DNA of 64,000 nucleotides from Taenia hydatigena. Taxonomy: Eukaryota > Platyhelminthes > Cestoda > Cyclophyllidea > Taeniidae. Below, piece by piece: positions 34,121-46,875 of this stretch (its first letter is position 1; the number at the start of each line of letters is the position of its first letter). A program made the translations under genes and the position numbers. The stretch spans positions 8,871,236 through 8,935,235 of the forward strand of contig JADWOT020000007.1 of assembly GCA_036345935.2 (NCBI GenBank). The letters run 5' to 3'. Under the pieces are notes generated by a model. It saw only the letters and a list, made by a program, of their open reading frames with translations, was not told where the DNA came from and ran no database searches.

Positions 34121-37100
34121 TCGACCCCTTGGAGCGACGATCTACAAAGCAATCGGGAGTCTAGAACGCAGGCTTGAGACCCGATTTTGAAACCTGTGAG
34201 TGCGATGGCGCGCGTGCTGACTGTCTAGACGCCTTTTGCTTCAGGAACGTGAGGAGTAATTACACACCCTATCGTCGGGATTATGGTGATAAGTGAGTGT
34301 GTGCTATGAGGTACACGATGTCGAAAATGCAAAGGTTAGCATCATTGCAAGCAGAATTTGACACTGCGCGAGGGATCCCTACTTGATATTTAGTCCATCA
34401 CTTTCAAATGTTATGCAGGACTAGGTATACACTCAGGGTCAAGTAAACGATGCTACGTAAGCCTTAGCGCGACAGAGGAGAAATGCGTCAATTTACATAT
34501 ATCTAACATCAGAGCTCATTCATTCATGTTACGAATTGTAAACCTCGTGAATATGGTCAATGGATTCGGAAACGCTATTTACAATTGTAATTTTACTCAA
34601 GAAAGATGTAATGTAGAAGTGCATCTTTTGATGCATCACCAGCCCTAAGATTGCTGATGCGAAGTTTCAAGGAGGAAGGCAAGGAGATGCGATTCCATCA
34701 TTTAAGAAGTTATACGGCATGTTTGATTTTACACACTCCTTAGTTGTCACTGCCATGCTGTCAATGCTAAGTAGCACTGTTTTCATTGGACCATTTTTGA
34801 AGATGGAATTTCAATGCATCGTATTAATGGAGCAAGCACAGCTCGTCACACAAAGTGTCAACTCGGTTCCTACTTGACTAGTACAGAAAGTGGTTACACG
34901 TAATGATAGCCCAGTGGTTGTTGGTGGTGGTTACGCATTCGCCGCAGATTGACAGATAGTGAGGCTGGTTGAATGAACGTCCATGTGTTAGTAGAGCAAG
35001 CATGGCACACTTGAAAATAAATAATCCTTTTATGGAATCATTACTAAAGTGCTGCAAGTTCTGTGCGTGAACGTCCCTTGCACTCTCAACGTCCTACGAT
35101 AACGGGCTGTCAAGTTATAGCTCCACATTACTTGATCATGCAACAATTACTACTCCTTACCAAAATTAGCCCATCGGTATGCGCTTCTTAATAAAGAAAA
35201 TGCCTCATTGATGATGAGATGTTAGCTACCATCCAAGCAGCACCAACTCGATTCGTGGTGAAGGGCTATTGCTTCGGTGGCAGCGATCGCCTTTTAGCGA
35301 GCAGTCTGCTGGCTGTCTTGCAGAAACTTGGCCCGGGTGGCTTGTAGCAATATGCCAAAGACTGTTTTATGCGGATGTTTTTCCGCATCAACATAGAATG
35401 CTTTATGGCTGCCGAATTTTCCACCGCCACTCAGATAGAGTAAATCCTCAATGTTAATGTAGTTGTTTTTCCCTCTGTAACCAAATCCTATTCTTCATTA
35501 GAAACTAGGGCTCTGCTCTACTTTTCACACAATTCACGCACCCTATTCATGATATTCTCCTCAAGGATGCACTCTTAGTTCACGTTAAGTCCAAGAGTGG
35601 TGATGGAAACTGTTTTAGCATTTGCTATAAAGTAGGCTATAACGTGTTGCTGACCCGGATTGTGTGTCCCTGTTTCCTCGTTCCTGGCAAGTGCCCCACC
35701 AGGACAGATGTGATTTAGCACAGTGGTGGGACTTGCGTGTACGAGTACGCCCTCCTACCAATAGAGGCTGCAGAAGACTAATCAGGAATTTACGGCACTC
35801 AATCAAGCATAATTATTGGTGAGGGACTAACTAGGGATTTGGAGTGATTATTAGCCAAGATAAAAGCGCATTTTGAAAAGGCTCAGTAAGGGCTCACTTT
35901 TCCCAGTGTTTAACGAATTGTTCTGTTGCGCACGTCTGCGTGAGCACTTTTGTGAAGTAACTGGCTTCAGTAAGATCCTGCGCCAAGGAACTTGATGCAA
36001 ATAAATTAAAAGATATCGCGGAGATATGCGTTGTCATTCGCCTACCAATTTTTGGTGACACAAAGCATGTTAGCAAAATGCTGTGATTGGAAGGAAAACA
36101 AAATTGGCGACTCTTCTTTTGCTCTCCATTGAAGAAGCAAATGAAGGCAACGAAGCGTGATTAAAACAATGCGGAATACCTCGGTCCTGACCTAATGGCA
36201 CATAGACTCACATGGTAAATGGATAAAACACCAAAATTTCATAGCCATCACATCGACGTCACTCCACCAGCAGGTCTTTGACCCTGAGATCGGCACATGT
36301 GCCTACTAACACACCATCTCTTAAAACGCCTATTGCCCAATTGTTTTAGTGAAGCTGAGTTTGCCACATTAATTGGGTGTACACGATTGCGATAAGCCAG
36401 CCACATTCGGCTTTGCATTGTGCTCATTACATTTTGCACCGCATTTGATGGATGCTGAACGATATGCCACGGGTATGAGTCGGATTTAGACTAACGCAAC
36501 GACGAGGCGTAGCCTGAAGTCTACATTGCAGCGACGTATGCAGTCTCATTTGTTACTCCTTCGCAAGTCTTCCCGCTTACCGCATGCCACCGTTGCTCTG
36601 ACTGCTTGTATTCACCAGGAGTACAGTACCATAATTGACTCGGGCAGGAGAAGATTTGTGGATTCGAATCACGAGACATATGCTAAGGAGAGCTTAGCTT
36701 AGGGAATAGAAGGCATACTTTCTAGTCGATCGTCTTAGGAGTCAGCAATGCCTCGATGCCATCGTTGTGATGCCTAAACGCGTGCTTGCAGAAAGACACA
36801 AAGCAACTTCAGCATTCCTTCACCTCCAGCCTCCCTGATCAGACACCAATTTGATGCATTAAAGCAATGATTGCTAGTCCAAATTACGTGCAGCTGCAAA
36901 ATGTCATCCTATTAGTGAATGATGCAGAGAGCAACCTTTTAGATGCCTCGCAGCTCTTGCAATTCTTTGATGATGGTGTTTCCATTAATACACCTTTTCG
37001 TTGTTGTGCGATGTGGATGGGGAGGCGATGCCTAAATGAGTGTGTTCGATACCTTCCTTTAGCAAAGGGATGTAGACTTGCACTGGGCATTCATTTCTAG

Positions 37101-39100
37101 ATTTTAACCAAGTCAGGTAGCAAGCTAGGGAAGTCCTCAAGAATTGTTGTATTTTATCAAACGCAACGATTCGGCCACCTTAATTAGTTGTCAGCCTACA
37201 AGCCAATCACATCCTCATTATTTAACCACGAAGTCAAAATTACTCGTGACTGACTTATGTGTGTGTATCCTTTAAAGCCGCAGATTGCGAGTTGTGGGAG
37301 ACTACGTGCTCGTCTTAATAACGTAGCAGCTTGTTATTTCTATCCCGGTTGTCAGTTTAGCCTCAATCATTTGTTGACTTTGATGCTTTCGAATCGATTG
37401 CATCATGGTTATCTTACGTGTAAAGATATTCATCTCGTCGGGATTTGTGCATCGCCTCCGCTTAATATCGGTACCCATTTTCAGTCTGTATTCTATTAGT
37501 AACCCATAATGCACTTATTATTTGAATTTATTGCCCACGCTACTTGCTGCATGTCAATAGGAAGCATCTGGACCCTTTGGGATTCGTGGGTAAGGATGGC
37601 GTGTGAAGGAGTGACAAATGCGACTGCAAACCCACTTGCAATCCCACCCTCGGTATCCGCACTAACATGGTGTTGGCTACAATTAGATGCGATTTCAAAA
37701 TATTTTAATCAGCTCCCAACAGATGCGGAGGCACTTAAGTTGACCCCAGTGCAGAATGGAACGTTGCAGACACATGGCGCATCCCCATCGAAGTCTCGTC
37801 ACAGCTGCAGGTTAAAGGATTGATTGCTGGAGTGATGCAATTTTTGTGTTTCACCAATTGGGTAAGTTTAGAAGGAGGCTTGCATAAAAAGGCGACTCGC
37901 TCGATAACAGACCGACAGTTCACAGAAGGGACTAAGACATTTTCATTGCGATTCAGCTAACACCTTAGATAATGTGCTCGTGCTGTCCTACAGGCTCACT
38001 TCTACTTGTACCATTATCAGCAATCCAACGTCGTGTTAACTGCAATTGAATTGTTGAGTAAAAACGAAGTTGAATCGTAAGTTGATGTGCACTTAGGAAC
38101 TTGCGACCAAGTTCCTGTTCTGTAGTTCATCATTCTTACAGACGTTAAATGTGGCTCTCCGCCAGTGCATATATCACGTTCTACTCTGCTAATGGACACC
38201 TTTGCATTCCAAAACCCATCTCCTTTCTTCTTTTTCGCACTTTAAAGACTAAATCGCTGCACCATTGATTGTCATTACCAATTGGAGTCATTGGCAATCT
38301 CCAGTGGGTATTTACCATGCTTACTCAGCAATACTTTGCATGAAGCTCATGAGCGTGGCAGTATCATTGTCAGCTATCAAAAATTGATATTTTCCGAATG
38401 TCACACGTGCATGTCGCGCGAGTTCAAGTGTGGAAATCAGGATAATACATGTAAATCTGGTAGAGTATAGGTCAATATTTGACTGCAGTAAAAAAATTAA
38501 TAATGATCAGGCATAGAAAGTGGAATGCTAAACCTTATTCTTTATGAACAACGCCATTACTAAGTGAAATACTGCTGGAGTGGTCTGCTTTGTCCACGCG
38601 CAACCTCGTTTTTGACAAGACACTTTGATCAAACTGAGCTAAAGAAGAGACTAGAAGGTTGACTGGCATTGTTATGTCAACAGCTTAGTGGATAGCTGGA
38701 TGGTCGGCTGCAATGTCGGCGTTTAGAGGACACACGGGATATCTCGCCCTTCTCACTTGGGGTGGGGCCTTCGTGTGGTTGTTGAATATTCAAGGCCATT
38801 ATGGATCCAAAAACTATTTCTAGAGCGTGCTACACCACACGCATAATCATTTGACCACTCCTCCTTCCATTTACAGGACTAATAAGTCGCAGAAGGCGTA
38901 CTTTGGAAAATAGGCAGCAGTGCGACATCCCGCTTAGCCACATATGTTCCACCCACCCTCTCTGCAGAGGCTCTGTAAAGTCCATGACTAAAGTCTTTGA
39001 GGAATAGTGAAGCTGTGTCCACTTATCTCGTCTCCCAGCCGTGTTATTAGGACGGAACTACGAGCTGCAGAAAAACAAGTAGCCTCTCATTTGTACAAGA
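34121..39100. other. 5 kb with no gene recognised
   Basis: Short frames only. A plus-strand frame at 36867-37100 (NVILLVNDAESNLLDASQLL) has a protein-like composition but no recognised family. Frames at 37257-37499 and 37509-37823 (+) are likewise unassigned. No clear repeat partner inside the window. Confidence 0.4.
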
Positions 39101-39109
39101 AAATGTGCC

Positions 39110-39370
39110 ATCCACCGACCACTCCACAGCCGCTAAAACGCATACGGGGTTTCGTTTGCTTAGCTTTAGCTGTTGTCATGCGTCTGCGGTACGATCCAGC
39201 ATGACCGATCGATCTTGCCTGATAAATGTCCATGTCACATAAATGTGACACAATTGAATAGTTGTCCATTTCAAGTGACAACAACCGCTAGCGTTAAAGA
39301 TCGATTAAGATTGTAGCAGGAGGCAAAAACATTGCGCATTTATTAAAACAGAACATCTGATACCTGGAGG
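39110..39370 (+). repeat. palindrome-rich repeat Q, copy 2
   Basis: Matches 39725-40000 in direct orientation (tttcgtttgctta, atgcgtctg, the palindrome, agtgacaacaaccgctag versus agtgacaacagcctctag) and 17290-17480 inverted. Its core, 39233-39250, is a perfect palindrome: 8-base arms tgtcacat/atgtgaca around aa. Confidence 0.65.
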
Positions 39371-39724
39371 CTAAAAAGTTTGCAAATATGGATCTGCCTC
39401 CACCGCGAACAGAGGCGCAAATACCAAAATGGTTACAAAGTTTCTAAAGTCGATTAGAATGCATCTATAACCTAAAACTCAAAGAGATTTTAATCAGGAA
39501 TAATAGCTTTTTAGGAAGTTAGAGGTCGTTGTTAATGCACGTCAACAAGTAGACTTCCTTCCTTGGTCAGCTGTCAACCATTAGGGTGCTCACTAGGCTT
39601 GACTTTTGGTGGGCCTTTCATACTAAAATACAGCCAGCATCAAATTTTGTGATCTCGAATTTCGGCTACCGAGGTGTGCCTTCCAGTTACCAGTCCGCGG
39701 TCTCCAAACCGAAATTTGTGCTCG

Positions 39725-40000
39725 GATTACTGCCACCATTCCAAAGAACTTGTTTCGCTCTTGTTTGCTTATTTTGATCACATTTAATGCGTCTGAGGTT
39801 CAAGTCGGCGCAACAGGTCATCCTTGCATAAGAAACGATTCGGGTCACACATATGTGACGCAACGGAATGATTGCACACTTAAAGTGACAACAGCCTCTA
39901 GTCTTGAAAATCGTTTAGCCTTACAGCAAAAGAGAAAAGGCATTGTTTTGCTCGTTCAAATTTTTGTTGCTTATAAGCTAACGTGTTTGCGAATGCTGAT
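39725..40000 (+). repeat. palindrome-rich repeat Q, copy 3
   Basis: Lies 615 bases after copy 2. Its palindrome at 39844-39859 (gtcaca, cata, tgtgac) is in the same relative position as that of copy 2. The spacing suggests a local tandem duplication of a unit of about 0.6 kb. Confidence 0.65.
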
Positions 40001-40004
40001 TTGT

Positions 40005-42525
40005 ATTGTCTATGTTGAGAAATTTAATGTCACACATTTTGTCTAATCGAAAATAAAGCACTGCGAATACTTTGCTTAAGCAGCCTTGTTGTTTCCAAAT
40101 GCACATGTTATGGTCGACAATATATTCCCCTTTACTCAAATACGTTTGCTGCCTAGTCCGGATATGCCCTCAGTGGAACTGGATGCACACGTCTTGGACG
40201 TTTACAAGATGGAGAAAAAGATAAATAAAATCATGCCTTCTTCACTCCTTCGCCAACAAAATTCCTGCTTACAAATCAAACACAAATATGAGATAAGCTA
40301 CCAAACTAGAGCTATAAATGTTTATTACAGTCTTTGCATCGTTTTAGCAAGTTTTGGACAACACAATCAGTCAACGAAGTCATAGTTCCCCAAGGCTTCC
40401 TCGGAGACGAAAGCAGATATAACACATGAAGGGAATACATCTATTTGGTAAACAGAAAGAGAAGTCGGGCTACTAGCGTAGCCTAGAGTTCGGTTTACCC
40501 AGCGATGGCAAAACGGCCAACCACGTGCCCACAACAGGAGATGAAACTTGGACAAATAGCGAAGCGTTACAAAACAACTTATTTGAATAACTGTTAAGTG
40601 CCTCGAACAACATGCTAATGGATGGTCAAAGGAGAGCTTACTTTGCCCAGGATACAACTATCCACCTGGTCGTCTGCAAAGTCGCGTACGAAGAGGAAGA
40701 TTGACCAACTGTGTCAACAGGCCTACACACACAAAAACACGCGCGCACACATACAAGCAAACACATGTTCTCACCTGTTTCCGTGCCACACTGATCACGA
40801 CAACGACCTGGAAGGACAAAGGAAGGAAGTGGACGATGGCATGCACACACAGCGGAATAGATGGAGCGAAAAGGGTACAGATGAGGGAGCAGAGAGAGGA
40901 GCACCTTCATACCCGTTATTATGGGCCATTAGGTAGAGGGACTCTCTACAAGGTGAGAGATGGATGTAGAGAATGGCATGGAAAGGTGGGGTATGAGCCC
41001 AACTATGCAATACGAAGTGGAAAGCAGGTGGAAGGCACTCACCTTAACTCTCAAGGGCATAACTGGTAGAGGAGAGGGAGTGAGATGAGGAGGAGGAAGA
41101 GGCGACAGAACTGAGGCGGCGTGGAATAAAACAAACTATGGGAAACAAAAAAAGGAAGACGGGAATGAAGGGGATACGGCAGAGTTAGCTAAGATAGAGC
41201 GAAACTCAGACATTGCTTAAGTCTAGTGTGGTCCACTCTGGTGTAGTCTAAGACTCGTCTAGTCCGGAGCAAAACTCCTCTCACCACCATCACCATTTAG
41301 CATAGCATGATGAGGAATAAAGGAAATGGAGAGAGGAACGGGACTTGCTTAAAGGGCGTTGGCAAATGATGGGGTTGGAGGAAAAGGAAGAGGAGAAGTG
41401 ACTGTGAGTCCGGGAAAAGAGAACGTGACAGAAGCGAGGGGTGGCTAGACGAGTGCAGCGTCCTGGCGTCACTGAAATGGAAACATGAAGGACTGTAAGA
41501 GGATGATATGTAGGCAGCACTCTTTCCTCCCTTTTCTCTGATTTGAATAAATGAAGCGTAACCACTAAGACATAATGCAAGACGCAGTGCTAAAGAGTAG
41601 ATGCAGTGAAGTGGAATGCAGACAAGAAGAAGGAGTTACTCACCGAAAATGGAATGAAGAGGGACATGCAAGAGGGTTCCCGCTCCCCCATCTCGGGGAC
41701 GTCACCGGACCTTGTTGCTGTGTGTGTACTTTTGTCCCTAATATCTGCCAGGCAGAAGAAAAAGACCTCATTGTAAGCAGCCTGCAGTTGTGCTAGGCTG
41801 ATTCGACGTGACAAATGAGGAGGCGTAAAGGTTTATTTGAACGGTAGGTCATGAAGACGGCTACCTACTTATCCTCTCCCTTCCCAACCTTTCTCACTCT
41901 CTTCCACACCAGGCTGTCATAATCAGGCTTAAGCGGCTGCTCTACTCCACTCGTATTTGAATTAGTCCAGTACAGTTCGGCCTAGTTAAGCCCAGTTTTG
42001 CCTAACGTGCTACAGTGCTCCTCTTTCACTACATCTGCTCCTGCTTCTGTCCCTACTCCTGCTCTCGATTAGGCAATTCGCAATCGCGTGCGAGACAGAC
42101 ATAAGAAACGAGATGAGCAAAGCGGTACAAGGCATACCTGCATGAAAGAAAATGGATACTTACCCCTAAAGGATGCTATGGAGCTGACGAAGGTAACTTC
42201 TTGATGAATCTCCCTAACTATGTGTCTACGCGAGTTCTTCCCTGGCACCAGAGAAGACAAGGGTGGTGTTTGCACCTCTCTGATGGTGACGAAGTAACAC
42301 GCATGTTCAACTCAATTGGAAGAAGGAATGGGTAAGTGAGGAGAGGGGAAGAGACGAAGGGCCGAGAGCAGGAAAGACAGGATGTTAGGGAAGAGAGTTG
42401 GCGAAATGTTATTACTGTATGCCTATGTGCAGTGCTGTAGACATCTCTTCTACATTCCTTTCGCTCTCGCTTCCCACTACCCCATAATACCTTCATCCAT
42501 CTGCTCCTGTAACATATAGCTGAAT
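40005..42525. other. no gene recognised; CA-rich and purine-rich tracts
   Basis: 40725-40770 is a degenerate CA-rich microsatellite (acacacaaaaacacgcgcgc). 40850-41110 and 41320-41420 are purine-rich, producing long but low-complexity frames on both strands. 41220-41275 has short imperfect gtctag/gtctaa repeats. Its counterpart, if any, would lie left of the window, since the R1 copy next to it begins at base 1. Confidence 0.5.
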
Positions 42526-45432
42526 GAAACAAAAAATCGACCAGGTATTTGTGCCTAAAGGCACGCTTTAAGCATTTAACCCTCGCGTTCAGTGTTGATA
42601 TGTAAAATGCACTGGCATACTAGTTAGTAATATGTTGAATTAACGCATGCAAACCTAGTAGGGAAGAAAAGGGTCAAGATGGATTGGAGGAAGGAAGAGG
42701 AGGAGCAGAAGTAGACGTGGGAAGAGGGGGAGGAGGAGGAGGAGGGGATGGCAGGACAACTCACCCCTAGTTTCTGCGTTTTCTATCTGCTTCGGTCCAT
42801 TGACGTTTATGCAACTTTTGAAAGTGACGAGAGTATGAAGAGCGGGGTGAAGCTGGAGGCCAAAGTAGAGGATGAGATGGAAAATGGAGGCGAGGAGAAC
42901 GAACCAAAAGGAGGTGAAGACGCTGGCGATGAGCCGGAGAAGGAAAATTAGGAGTAGAAGGCTTTGCAACGCGTACGTAAGCATATCTGGCAGTTGAGTG
43001 TGTGATTGACGTCTTCGCATTTGGCATGTGCGTGGATCGATCTATGGCACGTGTCGCGTAGTGTCTAGCAGTGGCGTCTGCTGGTTCGGCTTTGCACAAC
43101 AGTCCTCCTTCTAGGTCGTTTCCTGGTATCAGACATCGCCTTCCCATGTGCTTCCCTGCTTTGGCTCAATAGCCATCACATCATAGCAGATATGGAGGAG
43201 GAGCAGAAGGAAGGGAATTAGAGGTTCACTAATGCTAACGTTCTCAGAGAGGAGTACGTCGACTTAGCAAGTGCACTCATCTTTCGTCCACGTCATCGAA
43301 AACACCAGGACGTGGTTCCTCACAACTTCTAAGTGTAGCCAGTGCTGCAGATTGCGCTGGCCAGTGCTGGTTGGCCAGACCACCGACCGACCGAATGCCA
43401 CAGGCGAGACTAGAAAAGCAGACGATAAAATGTGAGCAGTGGAAGTTGAATGAAGGCTGTAGACTACTATGCATGAAAGAAGGTACGTACGGATGTGTTT
43501 AATCGCATAGTCGGATGAACATCCTGTTGTCGATAGTGTGACGAATGGGTGTTGAGGTCCAGGGTGCAATGAACGTCGAAGGATGGGCAGTGGATACTCT
43601 GTGGGCATTTCGATTTTGGAATAGGATCAGAGGACTGAGTGGAGCTGGCTGCAGGAGACAATGTTGACGTCTCTTCACGGGCCCTCTCCTGAGTTGAAGG
43701 GGTTAACAGATTGCAAAGGCAAGTGGAGGGTCAAGGGGAGTTGGGATCGAAGTCACGATTGCAATAGCCAAGGTAGTGTGTCTCGAACAGCTTGAGAACA
43801 CTTTGTAATTCCCACAACGTGCAATTACTTCAGACAGGCAACTCATTGATTGCTTTATCGATAAAAGCATCGATTTATTGGTCAGTCGGTCAACGATCAA
43901 CGAGACGCAGACAGAATTAGGCCGCCGATCATGGAAAACGCCATCAATCCGTTGCAGCCCTTCGATGAAGTCACCTCTGTCTTTCTTACACTTGTTCTGC
44001 TTTAATAAACAGAACAAGACAGGTTTCAACTGCACCGAAGTTACAAGCTGGAGGAGTCTTTGCATTTGCGTTTGCTAGCATTCAAGGTTAAATTAGAACC
44101 TTATTTAATAACTAGAGCAACTCAACGTCAGAAAGTGGATAGCAGAAGCGATTTTTGGAAAGGGACAGTAGACAACGCACTAGCAAAAATGCCAATTGCC
44201 AATTGTTGCTTTGTCAGTTGCTAATCGCCGAAAGGTACGTCGAGATTCAGAAGTGTTGTCCACACTCTACGCGCCTTTGACTCTTCAGTGCAAACATCCT
44301 CAGTCTCACTCGCCACCTCCTCAACCGCCATTGACCTCTTACCACGCAGCAGTACTTATTGTCTTACCACCTCGAAAAAGTTGGACACGGAGTTCAACAT
44401 TCCACCCCGCAATTAAACAGGACGGAGTTAAGTGATCCCATGTGCATAAGTGGTAAAGCGAAATGTTGATTGTGGAAACGAAAGAACACAGATTAAAGTG
44501 GACGGTCCTCATAAGTGTGCCACAATGCGGTATCCACCTGCTGACAGTCTTTTCTACTGGCATGTTTTGGAGGTGGAATTTTGTTGCTACTAAGTCGATG
44601 CTCAGAAGTAGTTGCACATAGAGGTGGATATTTGATCAGACGTTGGCTGGAATAGAGGGATTGTAGACAGATGAAGACAGCAAAAGGAAAAGGAAGGGGC
44701 GGAGGAGCAGGATAAGGGGATAGGGAAGGCATCCCTCCACATTCGCTTTGGAAATGATAGCATTCTGCTACTTACTCAACAAGATAGCGCTGTTGATTCA
44801 TAACGAAACGTCGTAAAAGACGAGATCATTGACGAGCAGTGGACAAGTTCAAAGAAGTAATTTGGAGCGAGGGAGGGAAAAGAGTATCCGCCTTCCCACC
44901 ATTGCAAAACCAACTTGCATCACTTCTCCGTTAGCCTCAATTCTTTCGATGAATCCAGGCCGACGCAGAAAATATAGTAAAGAGAAATCCGCCTGTCAGA
45001 TGATGGAGTCACTACAAACTGACCCACTTACTCACACCACGGACTGTTGTCACCCTCCTCACGCACCCTAAATACTCACTAACTGCCATCACACCACCAC
45101 CGCCACCACCACGCCTAGAGTTGAGAAGTCACGTCAACAAGTAGCTCCCCACCTCCGACCCACACTGTCGCAAAAGCCAAATGAGTACACTCACCAGAGA
45201 AGTCGGTTGCCGTACATTTAAGAGGTGAAGCTATTGCAGCATATACAAGGAAGAACAATGCGTCACAGAGCAAACACTTTTAAAGCAGTCAAATATTCCG
45301 GCGGACGAGATCTCGCATCCACGCCTCCCATGGCAAGAAAGTAACACTCCCCACTTTGTGAAGTAGGGCTCCAGCAACAACAACGACGAGGTCGGCACTT
45401 TAGTGTCACAGACGGTCGAGCAGCAGCAGCCA
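42526..45432 (+). repeat. 3 kb dispersed repeat R1, copy 2
   Basis: Direct partner of 1-3012, collinear with small indels, for example a deletion of about 50 bases near 45045 relative to 2560-2620. Similarity starts at the aaaatcgacca motif and ends in the agcagcag run at about 45430. The flanks were not seen to share target-site duplications, but the left end of copy 1 is missing. Confidence 0.85.
42835..42951 (+). CDS. acidic micro-ORF in R1 (copy 2)
   Basis: Reads MKSGVKLEAKVEDEMENGG, then EENEPKGGEDAGDEPEKEN-stop; the frame is open leftwards to 42748. It is the longest of the three related pieces, keeps the peptide of copy 1 (304-414) without frameshift over the second half, and shares VEDE and flanks with 24664-24768. 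The very acidic composition suggests, if real, a disordered protein tail. No family is recognised. Confidence 0.3.
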   Translation: MKSGVKLEAKVEDEMENGGEENEPKGGEDAGDEPEKEN

Positions 45433-46875
45433 CTGCTTGGGAGGCTGATAATGCATGCCCAGTTCCCAAACTTGCCCATGCTTCGGTTCAACCAAATAAT
45501 TGTGTTCCGAAATCCACATTCTCTGCGTTGTTGTTAGTGCGTATTTACCCTCAGAGAACGCAGAAGAGGCAGAACGGCCTCTGAGACCCTATTGTGTGGA
45601 TGAATAAACCCATGAGAGCTGCTGCTTAGTATAGAGTTGAGCTATTTAGGTGGATGGTTCTGCTAGTCAGTCATTTAACATTTTAGCCGACTGCTCATTT
45701 AAACTCGACTAGCTGCAGATGAACCAAGCACTGCCAACATGCTTCACATCTTGCTGGCGGTAATACGTGGAGAATATGATAGCACAATAAAGTGGTCGAC
45801 TATCGCGCTCTTAACTCTCACTTAAACCACTAATGCACATGCTCTCCTGATGATGTGGCATTCTAATGGCAAGCTGGTGCATGGACTCTAAAGTCATTTT
45901 CGAATGGGACATACAACACTTAAATGGGCAGCTGAGCCAAGTACATGTTAAAATAATGGACACCTCAAGCAAAAGCAACTAACGAACCCACTCACACAGG
46001 CTTATCAGGTTCCTGCTAATAGTGCGTCACCCTGTTTAGCATTAAAATACCAGCCTCATGGAAATTGAACCATTAATCAGTCACTTTTTGGTCCAAATTA
46101 CTTAAGAGTGCAAAATATAGAGACTCCAACATCAAAGGTTATAGATTATGCACCACCTTTCGCATCTCACTGTCACTTACATGATTTTAGGTTAGCTTTG
46201 GCCTACACTTAAAGTCTGATGATGATTGCGACTGCGGATTACATCTCGAAACTCTCGCCGATCTGAAGTTGATGCCCTCTCATTTAAACAACGTTTTTAG
46301 AGTGCAAAGCTAGTCACTAGGAAACAAAATCAAAGTTGTCTTTTTATAGAATCTGCATTCCTTAGTCTTCAACGCGAACTTAGCATGTATACCGACCAAT
46401 GTGAGACGGTGAGTAAATTCACAATTCAAATTCGATGTGGGAGGTTAGCAGTCAGGGCTGAGGCAGGAAAGTGTGTCTCGGTGTCTGCGAGCACACGCCA
46501 CTGGATGTCCAGACAAAGTCTGGAATATCTGGTCGCAAAATCAGACATCCTTTCTGACCGACTAGTTAAGTCACATAATGCAGGCAAACTGCCTTTGTTG
46601 CATCAAATCTGCATTTCAGAATTACCGGTTCTTAGAAAATTCTTGGTTCCAAACGTAATGGTTAAATGTTGAGGGCTAAAACTGCCATTATAGTCCACGA
46701 AAACGCCTCTACAAAGGTAAGAGTACTGAGCAAATATATTTTCCACGGCTTGACAATTTCAAATCACTTCCATTTTGTCCTCAATCCACTCACTGCATTA
46801 AAAAAGTGCAGATCCTTTCAAGTATCACTATATGCTGTTTATTATAAAATCTTTCAAGCACTTTATCGAATGCCG
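45433..46875. other. no gene recognised
   Basis: Starts where R1 ends. One plus-strand frame at 46385-46672 (95 codons, QCETVSKFTIQIRCGRLAVR...) has balanced composition but no recognised domain. The frame at 46666-46881 has none either. Confidence 0.35.

Noticed and set aside
33982..34164. 60-codon open frame running through the N gap
   Set aside because: More than half of it is undetermined sequence, so the frame is meaningless.
36655..36680. gattcgaatcacg, another tRNA-like T-loop string
   Set aside because: It does not fold into a cloverleaf; an A box is missing.
40638..41069. Cluster of overlapping 60-120 codon frames on both strands
   Set aside because: They arise from CA-rich and purine-rich low-complexity DNA that lacks stops in several frames at once. 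No motif is seen.
42655..43147. Leu/Pro/Ser-rich minus-strand frames (121 and 126 codons), also at 137-632 in the other R1 copy
   Set aside because: Shadows of the GA-rich plus strand. Leucine and serine runs come from CTT/CTC repeats and the two copies do not keep the same frame ends.
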